Below are positions 1 to 7,542 of a stretch of 64,000 nucleotides of DNA, one piece after another. The first letter of the stretch is position 1, and every line of letters starts with the position of its first letter. The translations under genes and the position numbers were made by a program. This DNA is from Oscillospiraceae bacterium (GTDB lineage Bacteria > Bacillota > Clostridia > Oscillospirales > UBA929): assembly GCA_009780275.1 (NCBI GenBank), contig WRAI01000003.1:48779-112778 (forward strand), read 5' to 3'. The notes under the pieces were generated by a model. That model saw nothing but the letters and a program-made list of their open reading frames with translations, made no database searches and was not told the origin of the DNA.

Positions 1-665
1 ATCAGATGGGCAGCGTTTGCGGCGGCATTGTTGCCATTGATTTCAAAGACACACAATCTCCCATTGTTGAACAAATCAACTTTGACCTTGCAGCAGCAAA
101 CTACGCCATGTGCATCACCATGGCAGGCGGCTCACATGCTGAACTGACGGGGCATTATACTGCTATTCCAACCGAAATGAAATCTGTTGCCGCAGCATTG
201 GGGAAATCTGTCTTGCGCGAAGTTTCACCGTGTGATTTTTACGCTAATATCGCTGCCGTCCGCAAGCAATGCGGCGACCGCGCCGTTCTGCGTGCTATAC
301 ACTTCTTCGCCGATAACGAACGAGTTGATGGGCAGGTCGATGCCCTGAAAAGCGGCAATTTCGACAAGTTTTTGGCGTTGATTAACGAGTCGGGTTATTC
401 ATCCTATATGTACTTACAAAATGTATCAACCTATGCTGATAGTGCCGACCAGGAAGTCGCGCTAGCATTGGCGTTGAGCGAGAGTTTGCTGCAAGGCCGC
501 GGCGCAAGCCGTGTACACGGCGGTGGCTTCGCAGGCACCATTCAAGCATTTGTGCCCAATGATTTGGTGGATAGTTATATCACAGGCATGGACGCACTGC
601 TGGGCGCGGGTAGTTGCAAAGCGTTGGCGATTCGTGGGGTCGGCCCTGTGGTTTGGAGGTTGTAA
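1..665 (+). CDS. galK: Galactokinase, C-terminal part (cut by window edge)
   Basis: Galactokinase of the GHMP kinase superfamily phosphorylates galactose to galactose-1-phosphate, the first step of the Leloir pathway in the cytoplasm. Only the C-terminal ~220 residues are present; the frame is open at base 3 and continues off the left edge. The visible part carries the GHMP C-terminal domain, with the glycine-rich motif 'RVHGGGFAGTIQAFVP' near residues 168-183 that is typical of galactokinase, and ends in 'RGVGPVVWRL'. No neighbouring gal genes are seen to the right. The N-terminal sugar-binding and ATP motifs lie outside the window, so the family call rests on the C-terminal half; a related sugar-1-kinase cannot be fully excluded. 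Confidence 0.85.
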   Translation, partial: QMGSVCGGIVAIDFKDTQSPIVEQINFDLAAANYAMCITMAGGSHAELTGHYTAIPTEMKSVAAALGKSVLREVSPCDFYANIAAVRKQCGDRAVLRAIHFFADNERVDGQVDALKSGNFDKFLALINESGYSSYMYLQNVSTYADSADQEVALALALSESLLQGRGASRVHGGGFAGTIQAFVPNDLVDSYITGMDALLGAGSCKALAIRGVGPVVWRL

Positions 666-823
666 CTGCACCAACCGGGTATAGCTTTATGAGGTTACTG
701 GGTGGCAAATCATTTTCATATACCACTTAGCGATGGAAAGCCCTCCACAACTTAGTTCTTGTCATTGCATTTTTCCTCCTTTCATTTAAGACACAGCTAC
801 TGTATCTTTGATGTTGACATTTG
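666..823. other. Intergenic gap, nothing recognised
   Basis: About 160 bases between the galactokinase end and the end of the convergent frameshifted ATPase gene. I see no convincing hairpin with a T-tract, no gene and no RNA motif. Short open frames crossing this area on the plus strand lack ribosome sites and resemble no known protein. Confidence 0.4.
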
Positions 824-1367
824 TCAAAATGCGCCCCACTGCGCCAGCAGGCTCCGCACCTCGCGCCTCGTTTTAACGCGCAAGAACGGTTTGTCTGAGT
901 ATTTCTTATGCAAAGCCATCACTGTTTTTTTCTTTGTTTTTGGGTATTCCCATATCCATTTGCAGAATGTCAAAAACTCTTTGCTAAACACGCCCCGCTC
1001 TTTGAGGTACTCCGGCAAGTCGGAACGCTTTTTGCCAACTCTCTTCGCCACCGACAGCATACACACAAAGCGGTTTATATCTAAAAATATGACCACCTCT
1101 GCCGCCGCAAACCGCAATTCTATTGTGCTGCCATAATTGCCATCAATAATCCACCGTTCGCCGCTGATAAGCTCTCGTTGATGCACAATCCATTCTGCTC
1201 CGGGCGTTTTCTCCCTCCCATCCGGGCTTCCAAAACTCGACGTCCAAATGGTGCAACGGATAGCCCGTCAATGCGGCAATTTTCTTAGAAAGCCAACTCT
1301 TGCCACTACCGGGACTGCCAACAATGGCAATTTTCTTATAATCTTGTATGTTCATAAGAATACTCAT
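824..1367 (-). pseudogene. FlaR/topology-modulation-like P-loop ATPase, frameshifted
   Basis: A small adenylate-kinase-like P-loop protein of the type often annotated 'DNA topology modulation protein FlaR'. The first frame gives the Walker A 'GSPGSGKSW' and the family signature 'HLDVEFWKPGW'; the reading frame then breaks. The second frame resumes with 'TPGAEWIVHQREL' and 'ERWIIDGNYGST' and runs to the normal C-terminal part ('KWIWEYPKTKK...'). Joining the frames needs the removal of one base in the G-rich run near 1215-1220. The two halves together make a full-length family member (~175 aa), so the break is recent or a sequencing error. The start overlaps the end of the upstream GH13 gene by about 30 bases, suggesting translational coupling. 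Confidence 0.75.
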
Positions 1368-3126
1368 ATGTCCGATTATCCACCCGCACCGTCACGTGCT
1401 TGCTTCCCAACATCCGCGTAAAACAAAGCACATTGTCGGTGCAGTCATGATACTCAATGCCGCCCTCTTGCAGTGCGGCATTTTTGTTGCGCAATTCGCC
1501 CAATTCGCGGTGCCATGCAATCAGCTCGTTATCCTCGCGACCCCACGGATATGTACGGCGATTGAGCGGATCTTCATAGCCCTCACTGCCGGCTTCGTCG
1601 CCGTAATACAAGCACGGCGAGCCCGGGAAACAATACAAGATTAATGTCGCAATTTTCAACCGTTTGATTGCCAATTCGCGTTGCTGCGGCGATAATTTCA
1701 CATCAGCGCGTTCAGCTTTGGTTGCGTGATATGCTGTCGGGTCACTGCCCAGCACAGTCAGAATGCGTGGTGTATCATGTGTACCGAGTGCGTTCATGAG
1801 GTTATAGTAAGCAAAGCGCGGGTAATTTTCGCGCAAACATTCCATATCGGCAACAAAGTCATGCGCAGAGCCGCCCAGCACATAGGCAAGCAAGGCGTTG
1901 CGCAAGGGGTAGTTCATCACACCGTCAAGTTCATCGCCCCAAAAGTAGCGGCGACGCACACTGTATGCGATTTTATTGCTTGCATCTTCCCAAACTTCGC
2001 CGATGACGACAGCATCTTTTTTCTCCGTCTGCGCTGAGCGGCGCAACTGTGCAACAAAGTCGTCCGGCACTTCGTCAACAACATCTAACCGCCAGCCTGA
2101 TGCGCCTAAATTCAACCATTTTCGCACAACGGAATCTTTGCCATCAAGTAGAAATTTTCGTAGATCAGGGTTGTTGACATTGAGTTTGGGTAAAATCAAA
2201 ATGCCCCACCAGCTGGCATATTCGTCCGGCCAGTTGTCAAAGTGAAACCAATCAAAATAACGCGAGTCTTTCGACTGATATGCGCCGACTTCGTCGTAAT
2301 TGCTATAGCCGTTGAAGTAGCGGCTGTCATAGCCAGCGTGATTGAATACGCCGTCGAGCATGACGCGTATACCCCTTGTTTCGCAGACCTTACAGAGTTC
2401 TTGAAAGTCGTCCTCATCACCCAACAGAGGGTCTATTTTAAGATAATCGCCCGTGTCGTAGCGATGATTGGATGCCGCCTCAAAAATTGGACTGAGAAAA
2501 ATAGTCTTCACACCCAGCGATTCGATATAGTCCAGTTTTTCCAAAATGCCGGCAAGATTGCCGCCAAAGAAATCATTGTTTAGCACAATGCCCTCTTCGG
2601 TAGGGGCGAATGTTGGGGTGGCGTTCCAGTTTGTATGGAGGGTGCGGGGAAAATCACCCGCCGGTGCGACGTTTCCTTGCGCAAACCTATCTGCGAAAAT
2701 ATGATATGTTAAGCCCTTGCCATACCAATCCGGCATATATGCTTTGCCATCGTAAACCGTGAGCTGATAGCCAACCGGCAAATCTGACAAACAGCCCTCG
2801 CCGCCCTTGCAATGCGCTTGTTGCCCATAGAAAAGAGGAGGGTTTATCCCACGCTCAATGCGAAAATGATACCACACCAGCCCCAAAATGCCATTTGTAG
2901 ACAGACTGCCGACATATACATCGCGGTCTCGTTTATGTTCCTGCCATTCGAGCTGAATTTCGAAAACTTCGCCACTTTCTTCAATTTCAGCAACAAGCAT
3001 AACGCGCAACGCCCCCCAAATTCGCGGCGGCATAAAAGTAATATCCATCGCCGTGCCACGCGGCAATGCACCAAAGGGACGCCGATATCCGGCGTCCCTC
3101 GAATGAAAGATAGGTAGATCAAGCAT
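1336..3126 (-). CDS. Alpha-amylase family (GH13) glycosidase, neopullulanase-like
   Basis: A 596-residue glycoside hydrolase of family 13, acting on alpha-glucans or maltodextrins. An N-terminal beta-sandwich-like region (about 1-125) precedes the TIM barrel. 'HIFADRFAQGN' is the typical neopullulanase/maltogenic amylase barrel entry. The four conserved regions are visible: 'DGVFNHAG', 'GWRLDVVDEV' (nucleophile Asp), 'VVIGEVWED' (acid/base Glu) and 'NALGTHDTPRIL'. No signal peptide is present, so it is probably cytoplasmic and degrades imported oligosaccharides. The start codon shares one base with the metG stop (TAATG), so it is translationally coupled to metG. Exact substrate specificity (neopullulanase, cyclomaltodextrinase, maltogenic amylase) cannot be decided from sequence. 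Confidence 0.9.
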   Translation of the reverse strand: MLDLPIFHSRDAGYRRPFGALPRGTAMDITFMPPRIWGALRVMLVAEIEESGEVFEIQLEWQEHKRDRDVYVGSLSTNGILGLVWYHFRIERGINPPLFYGQQAHCKGGEGCLSDLPVGYQLTVYDGKAYMPDWYGKGLTYHIFADRFAQGNVAPAGDFPRTLHTNWNATPTFAPTEEGIVLNNDFFGGNLAGILEKLDYIESLGVKTIFLSPIFEAASNHRYDTGDYLKIDPLLGDEDDFQELCKVCETRGIRVMLDGVFNHAGYDSRYFNGYSNYDEVGAYQSKDSRYFDWFHFDNWPDEYASWWGILILPKLNVNNPDLRKFLLDGKDSVVRKWLNLGASGWRLDVVDEVPDDFVAQLRRSAQTEKKDAVVIGEVWEDASNKIAYSVRRRYFWGDELDGVMNYPLRNALLAYVLGGSAHDFVADMECLRENYPRFAYYNLMNALGTHDTPRILTVLGSDPTAYHATKAERADVKLSPQQRELAIKRLKIATLILYCFPGSPCLYYGDEAGSEGYEDPLNRRTYPWGREDNELIAWHRELGELRNKNAALQEGGIEYHDCTDNVLCFTRMLGSKHVTVRVDNRTYEYSYEHTRL

Positions 3127-5015
3127 TAACGAACTTCTCCGCCCGGCGGAATACTTGCGGGCGCTTCAACGAGTTTCACCTTATCGCCCTCCTCGGCACA
3201 GAGAATCATACCTTGCGACTCTACCCCGCGCAGTTTGACAGCTTTGAGGTTTTTAACAACTATCACGCGCTTGCCGACAACTTCGTCGGGTTGATAATAC
3301 GCCGCAATGCCCGACACAACTTGCCGCCGCTCGCCATTGCCCATATCCAGTTCCAAGCGCAACAGTCGGTCTGATTTTTTGACGGGTTCGCATACCAACA
3401 CCTCGGCAACGCGTAGGTCGATTTTAGCAAAATCGTCGATGGTGATTTCCGGCGAATCCTCGGTCGCCCGCGGAACATCGGGGACGATGTCCCCTACGGA
3501 TGCAATAACCCCCAACGGCGACATATCGGTTGCCACATCAATGCGTGGGAATAACGCCTCGCCGGGCCGGACGATGAACTTTATTGGGCTTGTGTTACCA
3601 AAGGCAACCAACTCAATTTGTTCAAATATTTTTTTTGATGTTTTAGGCATAAAAGGCTCAATTCGAGAACCAACAACACATAAAGCCTCACACAACGATG
3701 CCAATACAACTGCCAACTCGTCTTTTTTACTCTCATCTTTGCCCAAAATCCAAGGTTGCGTTTCGTCAATGTACTTGTTCATGCGTCCGATCAATCTCCA
3801 CACTTCCACCATAGCAGCGGGAATGTTGAAGGCATCCATTTGCGAACAATATGCAATGTTGATTTCTTTGATAAATTCTGCAATTTCCGGATCAACTTGC
3901 CCAGCTACTTTGCCCCCCAAATACTTTACCGTCATCGCCACCGTGCGTGACAGCAAATTGCCCAAATCGTTTGCCAAATCACCGTTGTACCGCTCGACAA
4001 ACCGTCTGTGCGAAAAGTCACCGTCCTGCCCGGCGGGAATTTCACGCAACAGAAAATAGCGCAAGGCATCAACGCCATATTTTTCGGTATACATACGCGG
4101 GTAAACAACATTGCCGAATGATTTACTCATTTTTTGCCCCTCGGCCGTCCACCAGCCGTGACCGTAAACCTGCTTTGGCAATGGCAGGCCCAACGCCATC
4201 AATGTTGCCGGCCAAATCAGCGTATGAAAACGCACAATTTCCTTGCCAACAAGATGCACATCGGCCGGCCAATAACGTGTGTTATCCTCTTGCTCGTTAA
4301 AAAAACCCAGCCCCGAGATATAATTGGGCAGTGCGTCAATCCAAACGTAAATGACGTGCGCGGGATCAAACGGCACTTTGACGCCCCAATCGAAAGCCGT
4401 GCGCGATACGCAGAGGTCTTCCAACCCCGGTTTGAGGAAGTTGTTGAGCATTTCATTGCGGCGACTTGCAGGTTGAATGAAGTCAGGATTTGCCTCGATA
4501 TGATCGATGAGCCGTTGTGTATATTTGCTCATGCGGAAGAAATAATTTTCTTCGGTCGAGCGGGCAACACTGCGCTTGCAATCGGGGCAAGTGCTGTTGT
4601 CTAACTGTGAATCAGACCAAAATGATTCGCAGGGCGTGCAGTACCAGCCTTCGTAAACGCCTTTATAGATGTCGCCCTGGTCATATAGTATCTGAAAAAT
4701 CGCCTGCACGGTCTTCTCATGATAGTCGTCGGTGGTGCGCACGAATTTGTCATAAGAAATGCCGAGCAGCGTCCATAAGTCCTTAGCATTATCAACAAGA
4801 CCGTCAACAAACTGCTTGGGCGAAAGTCCGGCCTCTTGCGCCGCAATTTGGACTTTTTGGCCATGCTCATCCGTACCTGTTAAAAACATGACATCAAAGC
4901 CCTGCATACGTTTATAACGCGCCATGGCATCACAAATGAGTGAAGGATAGGCGTTGCCGATGTGAAATTCACCGGATGTGTAGTAGGCAGGCGTAGTGAT
5001 ATAGTAGGTTTTCAT
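3126..5015 (-). CDS. metG: Methionyl-tRNA synthetase
   Basis: Charges tRNA-Met with methionine in the cytoplasm. The 629-residue protein has the class I signature 'HIGNAY' close to the N-terminus, two zinc-knuckle Cys pairs ('CTPC' and 'CPDC', about residues 128-148), the 'KMSKS' loop followed by 'FGNVVYP', an anticodon-binding helical domain, and a C-terminal EMAP-II/Trbp111 tRNA-binding domain starting near 'IDDFAKIDLRVAEVL'. The ATG at 5015 is chosen because a GGGGGG ribosome site lies six bases before it; a TTG two codons upstream is less likely. The linker before the EMAP-II domain contains an in-frame palindromic repeat (3470-3497). The leader is only about 20 nt, so no T-box is possible. 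Confidence 0.97.
   Translation of the reverse strand: MKTYYITTPAYYTSGEFHIGNAYPSLICDAMARYKRMQGFDVMFLTGTDEHGQKVQIAAQEAGLSPKQFVDGLVDNAKDLWTLLGISYDKFVRTTDDYHEKTVQAIFQILYDQGDIYKGVYEGWYCTPCESFWSDSQLDNSTCPDCKRSVARSTEENYFFRMSKYTQRLIDHIEANPDFIQPASRRNEMLNNFLKPGLEDLCVSRTAFDWGVKVPFDPAHVIYVWIDALPNYISGLGFFNEQEDNTRYWPADVHLVGKEIVRFHTLIWPATLMALGLPLPKQVYGHGWWTAEGQKMSKSFGNVVYPRMYTEKYGVDALRYFLLREIPAGQDGDFSHRRFVERYNGDLANDLGNLLSRTVAMTVKYLGGKVAGQVDPEIAEFIKEINIAYCSQMDAFNIPAAMVEVWRLIGRMNKYIDETQPWILGKDESKKDELAVVLASLCEALCVVGSRIEPFMPKTSKKIFEQIELVAFGNTSPIKFIVRPGEALFPRIDVATDMSPLGVIASVGDIVPDVPRATEDSPEITIDDFAKIDLRVAEVLVCEPVKKSDRLLRLELDMGNGERRQVVSGIAAYYQPDEVVGKRVIVVKNLKAVKLRGVESQGMILCAEEGDKVKLVEAPASIPPGGEVR
3470..3497 (-). 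repeat. 28-bp palindromic element inside metG, in frame
   Basis: On the minus strand the element starts GTAGGGGAC and ends GATGTTCCGC, with a GGGGAC/GTCCCC hairpin in its first half. It encodes VGDIVPDVP in the linker between the anticodon-binding and EMAP-II domains of MetG. A second copy with identical ends lies in the same frame in the zinc-ribbon membrane protein gene at 51114-51141. Its first half resembles the GTAGGGG palindromes found between genes elsewhere in the window. Confidence 0.6.
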
Positions 5016-5043
5016 GGACAACCCCCCGAAATTTTATATCTTA

Positions 5044-5073
5044 AGTCTACTACATTTAGCCTCATTTTGTCAA
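5044..5073 (-). promoter_or_regulatory. SigA-type promoter for metG
   Basis: On the minus strand TTGACA (5068-5073) is followed after 18 bases by TAGACT (5044-5049). Transcription would start about 22 bases before the metG ATG, leaving no room for a T-box or other structured leader. Confidence 0.6.
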
Positions 5074-5205
5074 ACGAGGCGGATTGACTAAACTCTCACT
5101 TCTATAATATAACTATCATTGCATAAGATGAACCTTTTGCCCGTGCAATTCGTTTATACTTATGAAAACGTTTTCATAATAATCAATCAAGCAGGAGGTA
5201 AGGAT

Positions 5206-5505
5206 ATGGATGCCGCAACATTTGAGCGATTGTATGCCGAGTGTTTCAGTGCTTTGCAACGATTTTGCTATTTTAAGCTGCCGAGCAAAGCTGACGGCGA
5301 CGATGTGTTACAAAATGTCGCGCTGGCAGCATGGTCGCACCGCGAAGCGGTATGGAGTCAAGAAGCATTCAAGCCATGGGTGCTAAAAATCGCAACAAAT
5401 AAAATCCGCGATTTCTACCGTAAACATGCCAAGCAACTTGATTTTCCGTGGGACGAAGTGACGGAGCTGTCATTGAGCAGCTCGCAGTTTTGGCATGACC
5501 GTTAG
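5206..5505 (+). CDS. ECF sigma factor, N-terminal half (region 2)
   Basis: A 99-residue product carrying sigma-70 region 2: 'FERLYAECFSALQRFCYFKL', 'DGDDVLQNVALAAWSHRE' and 'FKPWVLKIATNKIRDFYRKHAKQL' match the core-binding and -10 recognition helices of ECF sigma factors. The start is the ATG behind AGGAGGT (5193-5199). The frame ends in a TAG at 5503-5505, exactly where the linker to region 4 should begin. Region 4 continues in the +1 frame, opening with an ATG at 5495, so the two frames overlap by 11 bases. Either a single-base frameshift has split the gene, or the two halves are made by coupled re-initiation or ribosomal frameshifting. As a single frame it lacks promoter -35 recognition. 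Confidence 0.8.
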   Translation: MDAATFERLYAECFSALQRFCYFKLPSKADGDDVLQNVALAAWSHREAVWSQEAFKPWVLKIATNKIRDFYRKHAKQLDFPWDEVTELSLSSSQFWHDR

Positions 5506-6496
5506 AGAGTTAGTACACGAAACACTCGACGGCCTCGTCAATACTGACAAACAAATGTTGACATTGTTTTATTTACATGGTCTGCCACAAATCGATATCG
5601 CACACAAGCTCGGTATACCACTCGGCACGGTCAAAAGCCGTTTGTATGCGGCGAAACAACGATTCAAGTCCTCTTATCCTTACCCGCCTGTATTAAAAGG
5701 AGAAAAAACAATGAGAAAACTACCCAAAATGTTGCCCGAATACACAATTACGCCAACCGCCAAACCACCGTTTGAATGCAAATGGGAGGAAATGATGGGC
5801 TGGTTCCTCATACCACGCCTGGGCGAAAAACTCTCGTGGGCCATGTATGATTGGCCGGAGCGTGAGCGCACCGAAACATATACACTAGAAGTCACCGGCC
5901 GCGCAAGGGTGCATGGCGTTGACGGTGTAGAAATTGTTGTCCATGAACAACGTGGCGGCGAACATGAAGGGCATGGTGAGAGCCGAGATATTATCAGAAC
6001 ATTTGTAACGCAGCTGACCGATACACATTGCCGTATTTTGGCGGCACGGCATCTCGACGGCGAAGTCAAACAATACTTCACGTTCTTAGACGGCGACGCG
6101 TTTCTAGGCAATTGGGGCTTTGGTGAAGACAATTGCGGCAATGAAATCAACCTAAAAGCCAAGGGTACCATCAGACGCAACGGCAATCAAATCACAACGG
6201 AAAAACAAGGCGACTTGCTGGATGTTGCAGGTAGATATACCGTTACAATTGGCGGCAAAACATATGATTGTATTTGCGTTTTGGATGTGAATACTTATGT
6301 CATGGGTGGCTTAGCGGAATATTTTATTGACGCAAACGGTCGCACAGTCTTATGGCGGCGATTTAACCGTAACGACTGGAAGCTTGAATACTATGGGCAG
6401 TTATGGAGCAAGAAATTGCCTGATAACGAGCAGCTGACTGTCAATGGCGAAATATATGTGCATTGGTATGACTGTATTACAGACTATATTCTATAA
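5495..6496 (+). CDS. ECF sigma factor region 4 joined to a large C-terminal domain
   Basis: Residues 1-62 are a clear sigma region 4: 'LDGLVNTDKQMLTLFYLHGL' and the helix-turn-helix 'IDIAHKLGIPLGTVKSRLYA'. The frame continues without a stop into about 265 residues beginning 'MRKLPKMLPEYTITP', with a conserved-looking 'GWFLIPRLGEKLSWAMYDWP' segment and a mixed beta-rich remainder that I cannot place in a named family. An internal ATG at 5711 preceded by AAGGAG could also start this domain as a separate protein, so the joint may be natural fusion or read-through of two coupled genes. The downstream domain is probably a sensor or regulator of the sigma activity; that is inference from position only. 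The preceding frame supplies region 2. Confidence 0.75.
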   Translation: MTVRELVHETLDGLVNTDKQMLTLFYLHGLPQIDIAHKLGIPLGTVKSRLYAAKQRFKSSYPYPPVLKGEKTMRKLPKMLPEYTITPTAKPPFECKWEEMMGWFLIPRLGEKLSWAMYDWPERERTETYTLEVTGRARVHGVDGVEIVVHEQRGGEHEGHGESRDIIRTFVTQLTDTHCRILAARHLDGEVKQYFTFLDGDAFLGNWGFGEDNCGNEINLKAKGTIRRNGNQITTEKQGDLLDVAGRYTVTIGGKTYDCICVLDVNTYVMGGLAEYFIDANGRTVLWRRFNRNDWKLEYYGQLWSKKLPDNEQLTVNGEIYVHWYDCITDYIL

Positions 6497-6501
6497 ACTA
6501 C

Positions 6502-6527
6502 AAGGGGCGGCAAAATTGACCGCCCTT
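6502..6527 (-). terminator. Hairpin between convergent genes
   Basis: AAGGGGCGG (6502-6510) pairs with CCGCCCTT (6520-6527) with one bulged G and a nine-base loop. It lies between the convergent sigma/extension gene and the GNAT gene and overlaps the latter's stop codon. T-tracts are poor on both sides, so termination efficiency is uncertain; the GGGGCGG stem also resembles the palindromic repeats found elsewhere in the window. Confidence 0.45.
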
Positions 6528-7041
6528 ATGTACGCTTCAATCGCCAATGCGTATACCAATCGCGCCTATCCTCACGTACAAAGCCGCATCCTTGCAATAC
6601 ATTCTGGCTGTTGATATTGCGCCGTTTCGTTTGCGCCATAATAACGTCGATGCGAGGGTCATTGACAAAGGCATAGCGGCACAACGCCTTAACGGCTTCG
6701 CTCATGTAACCGTGACCTTGGTACGTCACGCGCAAGGCGTAACCAATCTCTGCCATCCCCTCAATCGGCAGGCCTTTGAAACCGCACTCACCAATCAGCA
6801 TACCATCGAGGCAGAGCTGCCAAGCCGTGCACAACAACCATTCTTCGGGATAAATATCCAGCAAATCGGCTTTAGCGTCGTAAATACCGCCTTTATTACG
6901 ATAGTAGCGCAAATCGTCGTTGAGCGGCGTACATTTCCCCATAATTTGCGGCAGTTTTTTCGGCTTGCGGGCGGCGGCGCGGAGCTCCTCTGCCGTCGCC
7001 GCAATAAGCGTCAGGCGTTGGGTCGTGATGGTATGATGCAT
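6526..7041 (-). CDS. GNAT N-acetyltransferase, RimJ/RimL type
   Basis: A 171-residue acetyltransferase of the GNAT fold. It opens 'TITTQRLTLIAATAEELRAA', typical of the RimJ/RimL (Acetyltransf_3) group, and has the acetyl-CoA pyrophosphate loop in 'ALRVTYQGHGYMSEAVKALC' (QGHGYM) followed by 'NINSQNVLQGCGFVRE', the usual C-terminal strand and helix. Substrate is unknown; members acetylate protein N-termini, antibiotics or small amines. It follows a second GNAT and hydF in the same orientation with nine bases between the GNAT genes, so the three are probably co-transcribed. Confidence 0.85.
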   Translation of the reverse strand: MHHTITTQRLTLIAATAEELRAAARKPKKLPQIMGKCTPLNDDLRYYRNKGGIYDAKADLLDIYPEEWLLCTAWQLCLDGMLIGECGFKGLPIEGMAEIGYALRVTYQGHGYMSEAVKALCRYAFVNDPRIDVIMAQTKRRNINSQNVLQGCGFVREDRRDWYTHWRLKRT

Positions 7042-7050
7042 AGCACACCT

Positions 7051-7542
7051 CTATAAGTTTTTGGCGTAATACAGCACAAGTTCGCCATCTTCTTCGTAGT
7101 CCGTCCTCACAAGCGTATCATAGCCCCAGTACAAATAAATGGCGAGGGGGCGTGTATCCCTCGGCGCAACGCCGATTGTGATTTTCTTATACCCCAAGTC
7201 CGCCGCATGCTGTTCTATCAACTTGACGAGCCTTGACATATGGCCTTTGCCCTCGTGGCGCTTATCCATGCGCAAGGCGTTGAGATTGACCACTATACTG
7301 CCATCGGCGAGGTCCGTCCGTCCTTGAATACACTCGGACAAAAGCAGCAGTGTCCCCTCGCCAATGGGCGTACCGCGATAGAGCGTGACAAAGGTTTTAC
7401 TTTTGCCGTCAAGGTTACTTTGAATAAAATTGTCACGCCACGCAATCCAACGCTCGTCGCCGGGGTTGTCGGCGATATTTTTCGCCCATATCTGTTCAAG
7501 ATCATCGGGCGTGGCGGGCCTGTGCGTGTAATCGTTTATCAT
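7051..7542 (-). CDS. GNAT N-acetyltransferase
   Basis: A 163-residue acetyltransferase: 'MINDYTHRPATPDDLEQIWA' start, strand 4 'NLNALRMDKRHEGKGHMSRL' with the coenzyme A loop RHEGKGHM, and 'YKKITIGVAPRDTRPLAIYL' with the final GNAT motif. Substrate unknown. Its ATG overlaps the hydF stop by four bases (ATGA), so it is translationally coupled to hydF. It is not closely similar to the neighbouring RimJ-type GNAT, which argues against a recent tandem duplication. Confidence 0.85.
   Translation of the reverse strand: MINDYTHRPATPDDLEQIWAKNIADNPGDERWIAWRDNFIQSNLDGKSKTFVTLYRGTPIGEGTLLLLSECIQGRTDLADGSIVVNLNALRMDKRHEGKGHMSRLVKLIEQHAADLGYKKITIGVAPRDTRPLAIYLYWGYDTLVRTDYEEDGELVLYYAKNL

Noticed and set aside
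759..1136. Plus-strand frame across the FlaR-like pseudogene
   Set aside because: Opposite a recognisable P-loop gene; protein resembles nothing and lacks a ribosome site.
3307..4059. Plus-strand frame of 250 aa opposite metG
   Set aside because: Antisense to metG; Ser/Thr-rich composition typical of a shadow frame.
5016..5043. T-box or other riboswitch before metG
   Set aside because: The promoter at 5044-5073 leaves a leader of only about 20 nt.
5084..5108. SigA promoter before the split sigma factor (TTGACT and TATAAT)
   Set aside because: The spacer is only 13 bases, too short for a normal sigma-70 promoter; an ECF-type promoter could exist but has no recognisable motif.
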